64,000 nt of DNA from Tillus elongatus. Lineage: Eukaryota > Arthropoda > Insecta > Coleoptera > Cleridae. Shown in pieces: positions 35,386 to 48,526 of this stretch (its first letter is position 1; the number at the start of each line of letters is the position of its first letter). Location: the NCBI GenBank assembly GCA_964006375.1, contig OZ023262.1, positions 51,855,722 through 51,919,721 of the forward strand. The letters are read 5' to 3'. Made by a program: the position numbers and the translations under genes. The notes beneath the pieces are model-generated. The model made no database searches. It was not told the origin of the DNA and worked only from the letters and a program-made list of their open reading frames with translations.

Positions 35386-35875
35386 TAGTGATGGGTCGTT
35401 ATTTAACTGTCGGTTATTTTTAAACGGTTGTAGAGCCGCAACGGTAACCACCAGTTGTGGATTTATAAAAATAACAGCTTACAAAATAACGCTTTTTACA
35501 CTAAACTAAAATTCGGAGTCGTATCTGTTTTAGTTCCACTGCAACTAGGTTCGATGAATAAACATCGGTTCGGCAACTGTTAAATTTAACTATTTGACGG
35601 GATGAATGGACATGCGACTGGGAATGAAATAAATATGTATGGGTAGGGTATGCAGTATAGAGCAGACTTTACTTCATAACATATTACTTAACACGTTATT
35701 TATACTCTAGTGTGCTTACTCTCGCTCACAGCTTTGGGAATGTAGGATACTATCAATCGACTATCCAGTTCAAAATAACAGCGAAAAAACTGAAGCTGTT
35801 ATTTTCAACGGTTTTTATGAAATAACGTAAACGGCTTTAACTGTTAAAAGAAAATAACGGTTTTTCCCATCACTA
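35386..35875. mobile_element. hAT-type MITE, 490 bp
   Basis: The ends are TAGTGATGGG and CCCATCACTA, perfect 10-bp TIRs that continue imperfectly (TCGTTATTT / AAATAACGG). TTCAGAAG is present on both sides (35378-35385 and 35876-35883), an 8-bp target duplication as produced by hAT transposases. No coding region, so non-autonomous. It is inserted at the end of the X repeat. Confidence 0.85.
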
Positions 35876-35883
35876 TTCAGAAG

Positions 35884-36339
35884 TGAATGCTCTAACTTTC
35901 GTAAAACCCTTCCAATAACTAAAGACTCTAGTTACATTTATAATTGCATACCATGATTCATGTAGGTATCAGTTTAATTTTTTTCTTCAGTTTTTTTTAT
36001 TTAATTATAGTAACCGATCAGATTATAGGATTATATGACGATTTTTCGACGATGAATATTAAAATATTTAAAATAACAAAAATTAATTAATTTGATAAGG
36101 ATATCTATGTTTACATTTTCGAAATATATAAGTATATACTTGATAAATTGTTTTCACGTCAAATGAAACTTTAAAGTGACAGGCTTAAATAACGTTCTTA
36201 TTTCTGACAGCTCGGGACATGAAAATATGAGTATTTTTCCGCTTATATTTTTCTTTGCTTCCACGGGTAACAATTTTTTTCAACTTTAAATACAGATTGG
36301 GTACCTATATAATTTTAATTTGAGTTCTTTTTCAGCAAA
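35884..36339. other. No gene recognised
   Basis: AT-rich sequence with no shared repeat that I could identify. Confidence 0.4.
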
Positions 36340-36420
36340 TTTTCTGATAAGTGAAGATTGGAAACTGTGATAAGCACTGATAAGTACATTTGGAGAACTC
36401 AAATAACCACAACACACCAC
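36340..36420 (-). repeat. PLE-C terminal-region remnant
   Basis: The reverse complement of GATTGGAAACTGTGATAAGC, CTGATAAGTACATTTGG and ACCACAACACACCAC matches the downstream part of the PLE-C repeat at 30610-30690. Confidence 0.5.
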
Positions 36421-36599
36421 ACACACGCCAGAAATGAAAAAAAGTGTTTACATGAAAATATTCCAACAATTTGTTTCATGAAAACTTGCTATTTTCTCAC
36501 AAAGACTGGCTTAGTAATCTTACACAAAAATTATGTAAAAATATTATTATGAAAACTAAGAAAAAAAATTTCGCGAAGATCTGCCAAATATGTTTTTTT

Positions 36600-36720
36600 T
36601 TTTACCAAAATTCGATAAGTACGCTTGAAGAACACAAATTACTAAAACACAGATTTTACAGGCCTGACAATCGTTTCAATAACAAAGTTAGCGTTATCAG
36701 AGGATTACAAATTCTAGAAC
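36600..36720 (-). repeat. PLE-C terminal-region remnant with degenerate hammerhead core
   Basis: On the minus strand CCTCTGATAACGCTAACTTT and GTTATTGAAACGATTGTCAG retain GAAA and the helix III/cleavage layout. The first box is altered (CTGATAA). Confidence 0.55.
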
Positions 36721-37013
36721 TTTTGGAAAATTCTGGAATTTTTCATCAATTCATCATTCAGAGCATTCTGTAAATAATTGTATCTTGTCTGGTGTAGTTT
36801 TTGTGTAAATTACTTGCACCGGTTTGTTCACCAGAAAAGTGAGACCAGTTTATCGAAAAATGTTTAGTTTATGTTTTGCGAATTTGTGTATTTTTTCAAA
36901 GAAAAGCTTATTCTGATGAAGTATGGTACATTATTTTTAGTACAAAGGTTGTACTATCTACTAAATTTGATGTATCTTAAAACACATGTTTAACATTCAA
37001 AAAGAAAACTTCT

Positions 37014-37281
37014 GGACGCAGCAAGTGCGTTATGGTAGTGAATTTTAATAAACATGTTTTTTAAAGAAAGCAGGCATCAATCTATATAGTAGAAACAATG
37101 TGCTATGTTTCATCAAAATAACTTTATTGTTTGAAAATGTACAAAAAATTCCGAAAGTAAACTTAAATTGTTCCCGAAAAAACTGGTTTCCTGGTCAACC
37201 TTATAGGTTAATAGAAAATTGAGCTATTCAAATTTGAAGCATTTAATGAAAATTCGCTACCATAACGCACTTGCTGCGTCC
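37014..37281. repeat. Complete M MITE, 268 bp
   Basis: The left end GGACGCAGCAAGTGCGTTAT and right end ending CGCACTTGCTGCGTCC form TIRs of about 36 bp including GTAGTGAATTTT. The interior is non-coding (GGCATCAA, ATGTTTCATCAAAATAAC, CTGGTTTCCTGGTCAACC). This is the cleanest M copy. On its right it joins X in reverse orientation, so it is also one end of a full composite. Confidence 0.82.
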
Positions 37282-38050
37282 CGAATTTCTTTTCTTGCAA
37301 AGATGTATTATATTTCGATGGAAAATGCAAAAATGCAATAACATAGGGCGTGTTCGATTAAAAAAAAAAGAAAATTTGAATCACCAACGACTTATGGGCC
37401 ACCGTGTAATTGTGGAAATATTTTTAGGATGTAGCTTAAGACACCCTATAATAATTAATGTATACCATTTTTTTTCGTAACTTGCATAATAACGGATACA
37501 TTGAGCTTTAATGATTTTTTACGAAAATTTGACAAAAATGATATACCATTAAACCTCAAATTCTATAGCCAACACTACTGCCAAAGCATCAGAGAAAGGG
37601 TCTATTTTAAATTAATTTTCTGGGAATATTTTAGTAAAATGAAAGACAATGATGATTGAAACTAAGAGTTCAGGCTTTGTAAAGCATTATTCTTGAGACA
37701 TTTTCTTTCCATAGCTCATATTAATTTCAGGTTCATTGTCTAAATATGACCAATTTTGACGTTTTAAATCGCGACTTTGACGTTTTGAGGAAAACCCAAA
37801 TTTATTTTTCTTTCAATGCCTGTAACTTGTCCTTTAACCTACAGAGCTAAATTTTAGTAGGTAGCTTACCCATGATGATATGAATCCGCTTACCAAATTT
37901 GGTTGCCCTTACTTTGTTAATTCCGGAGATATAATTTTTTTTCGAATGAAAACTCAAAATTTTCCCGGAAAACCTCGTCCGATTTTCCTGACTAACAAAC
38001 TTATCCAAGCGATTTACAAAAGGCCCATTATTTTTTGAGTTATCGGTGTG

Positions 38051-38126
<76 letters not shown>

Positions 38127-38250
38127 TGAAACTGACCGCGGATATGGGTTCTAGGGGTCCTAGTTCGCGCTCATTTGCAAAAAATTTTTCAAAATTCAAA
38201 AGTCGGGATCTCCCCATTAGTGAATTTTTTCTACGGAAACTCACTAAAAC
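37282..38250 (-). repeat. X and T modules completing a full T-X-M composite
   Basis: Reading minus strand from 38250: hairpin TTAGTGAATTTTT-like, T 5' block, (TA)n at 38054-38123, CACACCGATAACTCAAAA, T core, TTCTCTGATGCTTTGG and X (ending GCAAGAAAAGAAATTC beside M). With M at 37014-37281 it gives one nearly full-length element of about 1.24 kb. Confidence 0.78.
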
Positions 38251-38489
38251 ACTGATATGAAAATTCGCTACCATAACACACTTTTTTCATGTAACTGTCG
38301 ATTTCCACTAGATCTTTGCATCTATAGATTTTTGCTTTCATTTTTCCTGTGTAATCATGTTTAATTTATTTATATATGCTGCATGCATATCTGTTTTGCA
38401 ACTACCAGATTATACTTCTTCACTAATTATTTAAGTTTTTAATATATGTGTTTTAATTAAAGAATAATAACAAACTATCTGGAGCTAGA

Positions 38490-38880
38490 GAGAAGTTAGA
38501 GGTGAAAGTTTAAGATAAAGGGATGTTTTGGTGCGATAACGAGCAGTTTTCCTTTCTGCCACTATGAGCTAGGATTATGAAATGTTCCAAACTGGACAGT
38601 AGGCAGTGGAATTCAGCAGACCAATTGTAATTAACAAAGGACACAATGTGATCGTGCCGCCGTTCTGTATGTCGCTGCCGCCGCCGCCATTCCACTGATA
38701 ATGACGGGAACAATGGCGCAATGTATGGGGGCTACCATAATACAGGGGGTTATTGGGGCGCTGCATGTCCTCCGCCGCCCCTCCGTACAGCCCATACAGC
38801 CCCACTATACCAATACACGCTGCCGGATGTCAATCTAATAAATGTCAACCGTGTCGCTTGCGTGCGTTATTAACTAGTAA
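38490..38880. other. GC-richer single-copy segment, possible host sequence
   Basis: This stretch shares nothing with the repeats around it and is clearly more GC-rich (GCCGCCGCCGCCATTCCACT, CTCCGCCGCCCCTCCG). A minus frame at 38575-38805 includes SDIQNGGTITL but has no known domain. It could be a promoter-proximal region, an exon or an unrecognised element. I do not assign a gene. Confidence 0.4.
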
Positions 38881-38956
38881 ATTAATTGCACTTTCGCTGG
38901 CATTTCGATTTTAAATCACGCACTCGCACACAGCCGAAGATTATTATTATAAAAGG

Positions 38957-39260
38957 TTCGGGAGGCAGCACGGGCGTTCTGGTAGTGAATTTTCGTAAAA
39001 ATGTTTTTAATAGAAAATATATCTTTTTTTTTAAAGCTTGCGTCAAATTTGGTTACCACTATAACCTATATAGGAGAAATAATGTACCATATTTTATCAA
39101 AATAACTTTCTTGTTTGACAATATACAAACATTTTCCGAAAATAAACTTAAAATGTGCCCAAAAAATGGTTGCCTGGCCAACGAACCTTAGGTTAATAGT
39201 AAATTATGCTTTCGAAAGAAACATTTTCTGAAAAATCGCTACCATAACGCACTTGATGAG
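38957..39260. repeat. M MITE, complete but diverged
   Basis: The left end GGGAGGCAGCACGGGCGTTC with TAGTGAATTTTCG and right end CGCACTTGATGAGTTCCG show eroded TIRs. The interior (TCAAATTTGGTTACCACTAT, AATAATGTACCATATTTTAT) matches other M copies. Confidence 0.7.
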
Positions 39261-39517
39261 TTCCGAATTTATTTTCTTACAAACATGCATTATTGTTCGA
39301 TGGAAAATGCAAAAATTGCAATAATATAAGGCGTGTTCGATTAGGAAAAAAACTGCATCACCAGCGGCTTATGGGTTACCTGTGATTGTAAAAATAATTT
39401 TATAAGATGCAGCTTCAGACATCGTATAATTAACATATAAAAATTTTTCTCATATATTGTATAATAATGGATATATTGAGCTTTACCCTAGAAATGTGTC
39501 ACCCTGTATATATGAAA
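39261..39517 (-). repeat. X module, reverse, with CAGGGTG terminus
   Basis: From TTCTTACAAACATGCATTAT next to M to GTGTCACCCTGTATA at the far end, the reverse complement of X starting TATACAGGGTGACAC. T fragments (CTAGTTCGCGCTCATTTG) follow to about 39605. Confidence 0.68.
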
Positions 39518-39815
39518 ACAGATAACTGAAACTAACCCGGACATTGGGCCTAGTTCGCGCTCATTTGAAGAAATCTTTTCAAAATTGAAAAGTCACTAAA
39601 ATTGTATCCAACTCTATGAGTAAAATTGTGATGGCCAAAAATATATATGAATGTAAGAAGAAGAGTATGTCTACATTTGTATTACAAATGTCAGAAAACA
39701 AAATATTTATTTACGTGTTACTTTAAAAGTAGATCTGACATTAATCAAAATAATTTGCCAGTTGAATATGACATGTACTGTTGCCGTGGACTATTATGCA
39801 CTATTGTAGTACGCC

Positions 39816-40727
39816 TAAGTGAGTGGTCAACGTGTCACCACCTAGTTCGGAACCAAGTACTATGTTGTCACGCCCGCTCCAAATAACACAGAGTGTTAAA
39901 AATAGAGACAGTATACAACTAACTAACAATTTAAAAAATTGTTAGCCCTGGCCCATTTCTACCCCAATATAGGGACAAAGTTTGTAAGACTATACGATAG
40001 CCGTGTTATTTTTGGTGCATTTTTGCTACAATTAGTATGCCGTACTGAAGAGCTCTAATGAGAGCGAAACCGGTCTACGGTTCTAATTGTTGCGAGAATG
40101 CATCTAGTCTTACATACTTTGTCCCTATATTGGGGTAGAAATGGGCCAGGGCTAACAATTTTTTAAATTGTTAGTTAGTTGTATACTGTCTCTATTTTTA
40201 ACACTCTGTGTTATTTGGAGCGGGCGTGACAACATAGTACTTGGTTCCGAACTAGGTGGCGACACGTTCACCACTCACTTAGTGTTTTAAGACTGGCTAT
40301 ACGATAGCCGTGTTATTTTTGGTGCATTTTTGCTACAATTAGTATGCCGTACTGAAGAGCTCTAATGAGAGCGAAACCGGTCTACGGTTCTAATTGTTGC
40401 GAGAATGCATCTAGTCTTACATACTTTGTCCCTATATTGGGGTAGAAATGGGCCAGGGCTAACAATTTTTTAAATTGTTAGTTAGTTGTATACTGTCTCT
40501 ATTTTTAACACTCTGTGTTATTTGGAGCGGGCCTGACAACATAGTACTTGGTTCCGAACTAGGTGGCGACACGTTCACCACTTACTTAGTGTTTTAAGAC
40601 TGGCTATACGATAGCCGTGTTATTTTTGGTGCATTTTTGCTACAATTAGTATGCCGTACTGAAGAGCTCTAATGAGAGCGAAACCGGTCAACGGTTCTAA
40701 TTGTTGCGAGAATGCATCTAGTCTTAT
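39816..40727. repeat. S satellite foldback island with target-site duplication
   Basis: A direct partial unit (39816-39988) is followed by about 2.4 inverted units of the 306-bp S type. GTAGTACGCC lies immediately before (39806-39815) and after (40728-40737) the island, and may extend to 12 bp. The island begins TAAGTGAGTGG and ends GTCTTA, the same two edges as the 17.3-20.5 kb island. This fits transposition of the whole island as a unit. Confidence 0.85.
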
Positions 40728-40738
40728 GTAGTACGCCT

Positions 40739-41454
40739 TATAAGAATCTTGTTTTTTTTTTAGTACGAAAGCTTATTTTACTGTTTAAACATTTTTCGAT
40801 CCCTTAACCTGAAATGGTTTTCGTCTCATTTAACGTTGTTTCATTCTAGAGTCACAGTAGGTTTTAGAATCTAGAAATTATTCTATTTTCTTTGAATTTT
40901 TCGTGGCATACCTAGAACAAGTTTTATTTTGCTACAATTATAAATAACAATTTTAAGTAAATTCCTATATTTTCTGTTTCCAATGTGTTGAACAGATGCG
41001 AAACGGGAGAAGGAAATTTCATTTAAAGTTAAAATGACGAAGAGGGCTTTATTCGAGGCACAAGCGTTGTTTCCATTTTTTTTAAATAATAATAACATTT
41101 ATAGATAAATTAGCAGATTAGCGTATTGTCCGTTTTTTGAAAAAAATTCCGAACCATGCTTAGAGGAACCCCTTTATGCATTAACCATCGGACAAATGCT
41201 GTGATCTCAACTCCACAATACAGTTAAGAGACCTAAAGTAAATTTGAGGTTTTGTGCAAGGTAAACATGCTATAACGGAGCTAGAAATACAAACTGTAAA
41301 AAACTCACATTACCTTACCTCACTCCATAGAAAGGAGAAACTACTTACCAACTCCGTTTCTCCATAAAAAAGTTCCACTTTGCCCAATTGAAAAAAAAAC
41401 GCTAAATAATAAGCGTAATATGATTCCTTAAAATTAAATAAATAACTGAAACTG
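40739..41454. other. No gene recognised
   Basis: A minus frame at 40883-41098 has no motif I can name. Confidence 0.4.
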
Positions 41455-41925
41455 CTACCAAAGCATCACATAAAGGGTCTATTTTAAATTAATTTTCTGC
41501 AAATAATGTAATAAAATACAGAACAATGAATATTGTAGCTGAAACTTAAGGCTTTTAAGACATTTATGCTGCATAGCCGTTCATGTAGATTCTCTATCTA
41601 GAACATGTCGATTTTGACGTTTTGAATCGTGACTTTTGTGACGTTTCAAGAATAGAAACTAAAAAGCTTATAACTTTTTTTTGTTTTAACGTAGAGATTC
41701 AAAATTTGGTGCATGGTTTTCTTTTTATGATATAAACCCCCTATGGTTGCCCTAACTTTGTCATTTCCGGAGATATAAAAATTTTCCGAAAGAAAACGCA
41801 AAATTTTCCGGGAAAACTGGTAAGATTTTCCTGGCTAACGAACTTATCCAAGCCACTTGCGAAAGGAAGGCACTCCCCAAATTTTATCACAATCGGTGCA
41901 TTATTTTTTTAGTTATTGGTGTGAC

Positions 41926-42005
<80 letters not shown>
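41455..42005 (-). repeat. T core, reverse, ending in (TA)n
   Basis: ACCAAAGCATCACATAAAGG at the left, TTTCCGGAGATATAAAAATT in the middle and GGTGTGACAT next to (TA)n at 41931-42005. The 5' block and hairpin are missing; X in the opposite orientation starts directly after the tract. Confidence 0.7.
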
Positions 42006-42009
<4 letters not shown>

Positions 42010-42558
42010 GACGCATTCCTGCGGTAAAGCTCAATATAATTGTTAATTGTTATTATACAAGATACGAGAAAAAATTGTATACGCTAATTATAGTGTGTCT
42101 TGAGCTGCATCTTATAAAATTATTTTGAAAGAACAGGGTGGTCCATAAGTCGTTGGTGATACCTACAATGTTTTTTTTCAAACGCCTTATGTTATTGCAC
42201 TGTGCTTTTTTCATCGAAATATGATGCGTTTGTAAGAGAAAAAATCGAGACGCAATAATTGCGTTTTGGTAGCAAACTTTCATTAAATATTTTAAATTTC
42301 AATAACTCAATTTGCTATTAACCTAAGGTTCGTTGGCTAGGAAACCAGTTTTCTCTGAAACATTTTACGTTTATTTTCTGAAAATGTTTATGCAATTTCA
42401 AACAATAAGTTATTTTCATAAAATATGGTACATTGTTTCTACTATAAAGGTTATACCGGTAATTAAAATGATGCCTGCTTGCATTAAAGAGACATATTTG
42501 CTCTTAAAAACATTTTTGTGAAAATTCACTACCATAACGTACTTGCTGCGTCCAGACT
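42006..42558 (+). repeat. X-M composite
   Basis: GGGTGACGCATTCCTG opens X; GAGACGCAATAATTGCGTTT at about 42246 opens M, which ends GTACTTGCTGCGTCC at about 42554. M is full length with an eroded left TIR. Confidence 0.7.
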
Positions 42559-42559
42559 T

Positions 42560-42650
42560 TTTATATATTCAAGTGCTTTGTTGTATCTTTATTTATGTAA
42601 GAAAAACTGTATTAATCGATGAACCAGAAAATTCAAACTAGTTGTGGAAA
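42560..42650 (-). pseudogene. Penelope-like element fragment
   Basis: TTGTTGTATCTTTATTTATG and CTGTATTAATCGATGAACCA match 30118-30180 in the same orientation, which encodes a PLE RT C-terminal segment on the minus strand. Too short to say more. Confidence 0.45.
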
Positions 42651-43404
42651 AGTATGGTGTGCGAAATACATGTGCCAATGTTAGATATTTGATTTTTAGG
42701 GTTCTTATCAGACAGACAACTTTTAAATATCCGTTTCGGTAGTTTCCATATGAGCTGACATAAAGAAAGCCCTGTTTGGTCAGTAGTGAACTTTTATTCC
42801 CAAAATGCAGCTATAATAGCAGGATGATCTACTTTTATGGTAGATATTCATAGAACTAACCATACGTTTTATAGGTACATTTCAAACAAGCTGACCGGCC
42901 TATTGTTAACGTATAAGTTGTCGGATTTAAAGCGGCGGCAGTTGAAAGGGCATTGTTATTCGTGTCAGTTGAGACGGAAAATGCAGAGAGATTATCCAGT
43001 ATTGGCGGTGTATGGTCCAGAACATTACAGCTAGTGATCCGGGTCAGCCTCAACGACTTCCGTCCTGAAACTGCATCTATTACTTGCAACAAACTTCAGA
43101 CCATCCAGACCACTCATCTCCATCTGTTCTGCTCGATAGCCGACACCACGAATGCAAACTTCCCTAATGTGTCTTTATTCCCTGTGTCTGCTACAACAGC
43201 GGGTAATGCACCGCAACTAAATGCTGACAGGATACTGGTAATTCTCCGGAGTTACTGCTCGGATACCCTATGGAACCCCTCAGCTGCATTTTAATATTTA
43301 CAAATCGCTGGTGACCCGACAATATTTCATATCTGCAATTTTAACAGGAATTTACGTTATTGGTTGAAGTAGTCCATTTTTGTGGTGCAGTATTAGCTAA
43401 TTTT
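42651..43404. other. Unassigned single-copy segment with overlapping open frames
   Basis: 42840-43290 has more balanced base composition and is open on both strands (a 113-codon plus frame at 42953-43294, a 78-codon minus frame at 42856-43092). Neither shows a domain I recognise and nothing elsewhere in the window matches. It may be captured or unique host sequence. Confidence 0.35.
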
Positions 43405-44364
<960 letters not shown>

Positions 44365-45201
44365 GGTAAATTTGCAGATTAGCTCCTGAACGTTTTTCAA
44401 AAATTTGTTTTCAGAAACCTGCATAGACCCCCCCGGATCCACAAACCCCAAGAAAAAATTTCTTGTTCACACCCCCCAAGGAAGTTCCGGGACCAGGAGT
44501 GAATAGGGGTGCTGGGCGGGGTAAGTAGTAAAAAGGAAATATGAGCAGAAAATGCGAATAAAACGGGCCTGAAAGTTGCCTTTTTCACATCTTGAAGCCA
44601 TATCCCCCTTAAACCCTGCCTACCGCGCACAGCACCCCTATTCCCCCAGGTGCCTTAACTTCCTTGGCGGGTATGAACAAGAAATTTTTCTTGTGGTTTA
44701 TGCAACGAGGGTGGTTGTATGCACGCGAGGGGGGAAGGAAAATCCCCACGACGAAGCAGCCACCACCAACCCCCCAACCCTACCACAAGTCAAAGCGGGG
44801 GGGGGGGGGGGTCCTGCTTCGTCGTAGGCATTTTCCTTCCCCCCTCGTGTGCATACAACCACCCTCGTTGCATAATACACAAGAAACGCTTCTTGTTCAT
44901 ACCCCCCAAGGAAGTTACGTGACCTGAGGGCGAATAGGGGTGCTGTGCGAGGTAGGCGGGGTTTAATGGGGATATGGCTTCAAATAGACAGCTTTTAAGC
45001 AGTTTTCTTGTTTATTCTGCTCATATTTCCTTTTTACTACCTACCCCGCCCAGCACCCCTATTCACTCCCAGTCCCGTAATTTCCTTGGGGGGTGTGAAC
45101 AAGAAATTTTTCTTGTGGTTTGTGCATCCAGGTGGGGTCCTAGTAATATTTCCGAAAACAATTTTTTGAAAAGCGTTCGGGAGCTATTCTGAAAATTTAC
45201 T
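44365..45201. mobile_element. G element, GC-rich foldback inserted in M
   Basis: Two inverted arms of about 390 bp surround a centre near 44790. The left end is GGTAAATTTGCAGATTAGCT, the right end its approximate complement (AGCTATTCTGAAAATTTACT). Arms carry CAAGAAA...TTTCTTG, CCCCAAGGAAGTT and GTGGTTGTATGCAC, with a G-run at about 44799-44812. GAAGTTTC before and GAATTTTC after look like an 8-bp target duplication; a second copy shows GAATTTTC on both sides. Long frames inside are by-products of GC-rich sequence. Confidence 0.78.
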
Positions 45202-45640
45202 GAATTTTCATTAAATCCTTCAAATTTCAATAATTAAATTTGCTATTAACGTAAGCTTTGTTGGTTAGGAAACCAACATTTAAGTTTATTTTCGGAAAAT
45301 TTTTGTATATTTTTAAATTATAAGTAATTTTAATAAAATATAGTACAATGTTTCTACTACATAGGCTATACCGGTAATCAGATTGATGCCTGCTCACATT
45401 TGCTATTAAAAACATTTTTATGGAAATTCACTTCCATAACATATTTGCTGCATCCAGACTTGTGAAAAATGATTATATATTTTTAAACAATAAATTTATC
45501 TCGATGAAATATGGTACATTGTTTCTACTATGTAGGTCGCCAAGTTTGATGCCTGCTTTCATCAAAGAAAGACATTTACTATTAAAAATGTTTTAAAGAA
45601 AATTCGCTACCATAACGCACTTGCTGCGTCCAGAGATATT
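45202..45640 (+). repeat. Remainder of M and a second M fragment
   Basis: GAATTTTCATTAAATCCTTC resumes M after the G element and runs to CATATTTGCTGCATCC at about 45455. A partial M follows (45480-45635), ending CGCACTTGCTGCGTCC. Both recur at 48527-48957. Confidence 0.7.
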
Positions 45641-46599
45641 TTTTTTAATCAGCGGTAGTGCTAGGCCAAAAGCTCAATATTAAATGATAATGTCCCCGTT
45701 TTCAGACACTGACGACTTATTGTGATTGCGGATTTAGAATTGACTTCCACACAATTTATTTTCACCAATTTTTTACCAAAAGAACGCTTATATTGTTTGA
45801 ATAGTTTTCATTGATGGCCAAAACTACTTAAAAACTGTACATGGTGGGCCAAAGTAGACGCTTTATTATGGAATGTCAAATTCTGTCATAAATATCGACC
45901 CCTGTCTCACAGGATCAAATTAAATGAGAAGTACACTTGGAGAACTCAAATCACCACAACACATCTTTTGAAAAACCTGACGATCGGTTCACCAACAAAG
46001 TTAGCATCATGCGAAGACGAAAAATTATAAACTACTTAAACCTAAACTCACCTTTTAAACTGAGTGTTAGGTAAAGACCGATACCGAGAGGGAGACGAAA
46101 GAGCAGACAAATTTTTTGTGCGTTATACTTTAGTTGCCGGACGAGGTTTTTGAATTTTCGTTATAACTTTACCTGCCAAGCTTCGGAACATTTACTACAT
46201 CAAAGACAGAATGCAAGCAACAAAGGGCTATAAATCAGTGGCGGCGCTCGGTTTAAGGAACTTTTGTTTTTTGTTGCCTTAGAAATATAAATACTCTCGT
46301 ACGCATCTATCTTCGCTGGTTGTCTAACATTTTTGATGAGTTTCAGATTTTCTTTATCTATGTGGTGGTTATCGATCTTTCATGCACTCGAAGGATTTCT
46401 TGTCTGTGATTACCTGGGTCCTTCCGCATTAGGTGGAAGCTTCGATATTGCTGTGGTAGTCCCTTTTTCATATAGTTCTGCTGACGTGTTTTGCGCAGCT
46501 AAGTTTTTTATCTAAACAGACAACAAGGACTTTTAGGTGTTATGTAAACCCCAAAGATCAAAGTCTGTCTAACCTATCTTTCTTTTCGCCTCCATTTTA
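45641..46599. other. Largely unrecognised; contains an antisense PLE-C remnant
   Basis: At about 45925-46020 the minus strand shows ATGATGCTAACTTTGTTGG, then GATCGTCAGG and TTGTGGTGATTTGAG, matching PLE-C. Nothing else is recognised; a 60-codon frame at 46333 has no motif. Confidence 0.45.
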
Positions 46600-47448
<849 letters not shown>

Positions 47449-48526
47449 GGTAAATTTGCAGATTAGTTTCCGAACGCTTTTCAAAAAACTGTTTTCAGAA
47501 ACCTGCCTAGACCCCCCCCCCCTGGATCCACAAAACCCAAGAAAAATTTCTTGTTCACACCCCCCAAGGAAGTTACGGGACCAGGAGTGAATATAGGTGC
47601 TGGGCGGAGTAGGTAGTAAAAAGGAAATATGAGCAAAAAATGCGAATCAAACGGGCTTGAAAGTTGTCTTTTTCACATCTTGAAGCCATATCCCCCTTAA
47701 ACCCTGCCGACCCCGCACAGCACCCCTATTCCCCCAAAAAATGTCTTGTTTACACTCCCCAAGGAAGTAAGTAAGAAACAGATCTAGATGCAGTAAGTGC
47801 GTTTTGGTAGCGAATTTTCGGTAAATTTGCAGTTTAGCTCCAGAACGCTTTTCAAAACACTGTTTTCAGAAACCTGCCTAGCCCCCCCCCCCCCCCCCCG
47901 GATCCACAGCCTCCAAGAAAAATTTCTTGTTCACACTCCCCCAAGGAAGTTACGGGACCAGGAGTGAGTAGGGGTGTATAATTTTTTTAGCTAATTTTCG
48001 TAGAAAAAATTCGTTAATGCATTTTTGAATTTTTATCGACATATGATGCGTTTGTAAGAAAAATATCTAGATGCAGTAAGTGCGTTTTGGTAGCGAATTT
48101 TCGGTTAATTTGGAGTTTAGCTCCCGAACGCTTTTCAAAAAACTGTTTTCAGACACCTGCTTAGACCCCCACCCTCCCCTGGATCCACAAACCCCAAGGA
48201 AAATTTCGTGTTCACACCCCCCAAGGAAGTTACGGGACCAGGAGTGAGTGGGGGTGCTGAGCGGGGTAGGTAGTAAAAATGAAATATGAGCAGAAAATTC
48301 GAAATAAAGCGGGCTTGAAAGCTGTCTTTCTCACATCTTGAAGCCATATCCTCCTTAAACCCTGCCTACCCCGCACAGTACCCCTATTCACTCCCAGTCC
48401 CATAACTTCATTGGGGGGTGTGAACAAGAATTTTTTCTTGTGGTTTGTGCATCCAGGTGGGGTCCTAGTAATGTTTCTGAAAACAATTTGTTGAAAAGCG
48501 TTCGGGAGCTAATCTGCAAATTTACC
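47449..48526. mobile_element. G element, rearranged second copy
   Basis: It starts GGTAAATTTGCAGATTAG and ends CTGCAAATTTACC, perfect complements at the tips, with GAATTTTC at both flanks (47441-47448 and 48527-48534). Inside, the left arm and neighbouring X/M sequence are present about three times (junctions near 47770 and 47985), with C-runs at 47511-47521 and 47884-47900. Only one right arm is seen (48350-48526). Confidence 0.75.

Noticed and set aside
44576..44927. Overlapping proline-, glycine- and serine-rich frames in the GC-rich palindrome
   Set aside because: They arise from GC-rich foldback arms, differ between copies and contain homopolymer runs.
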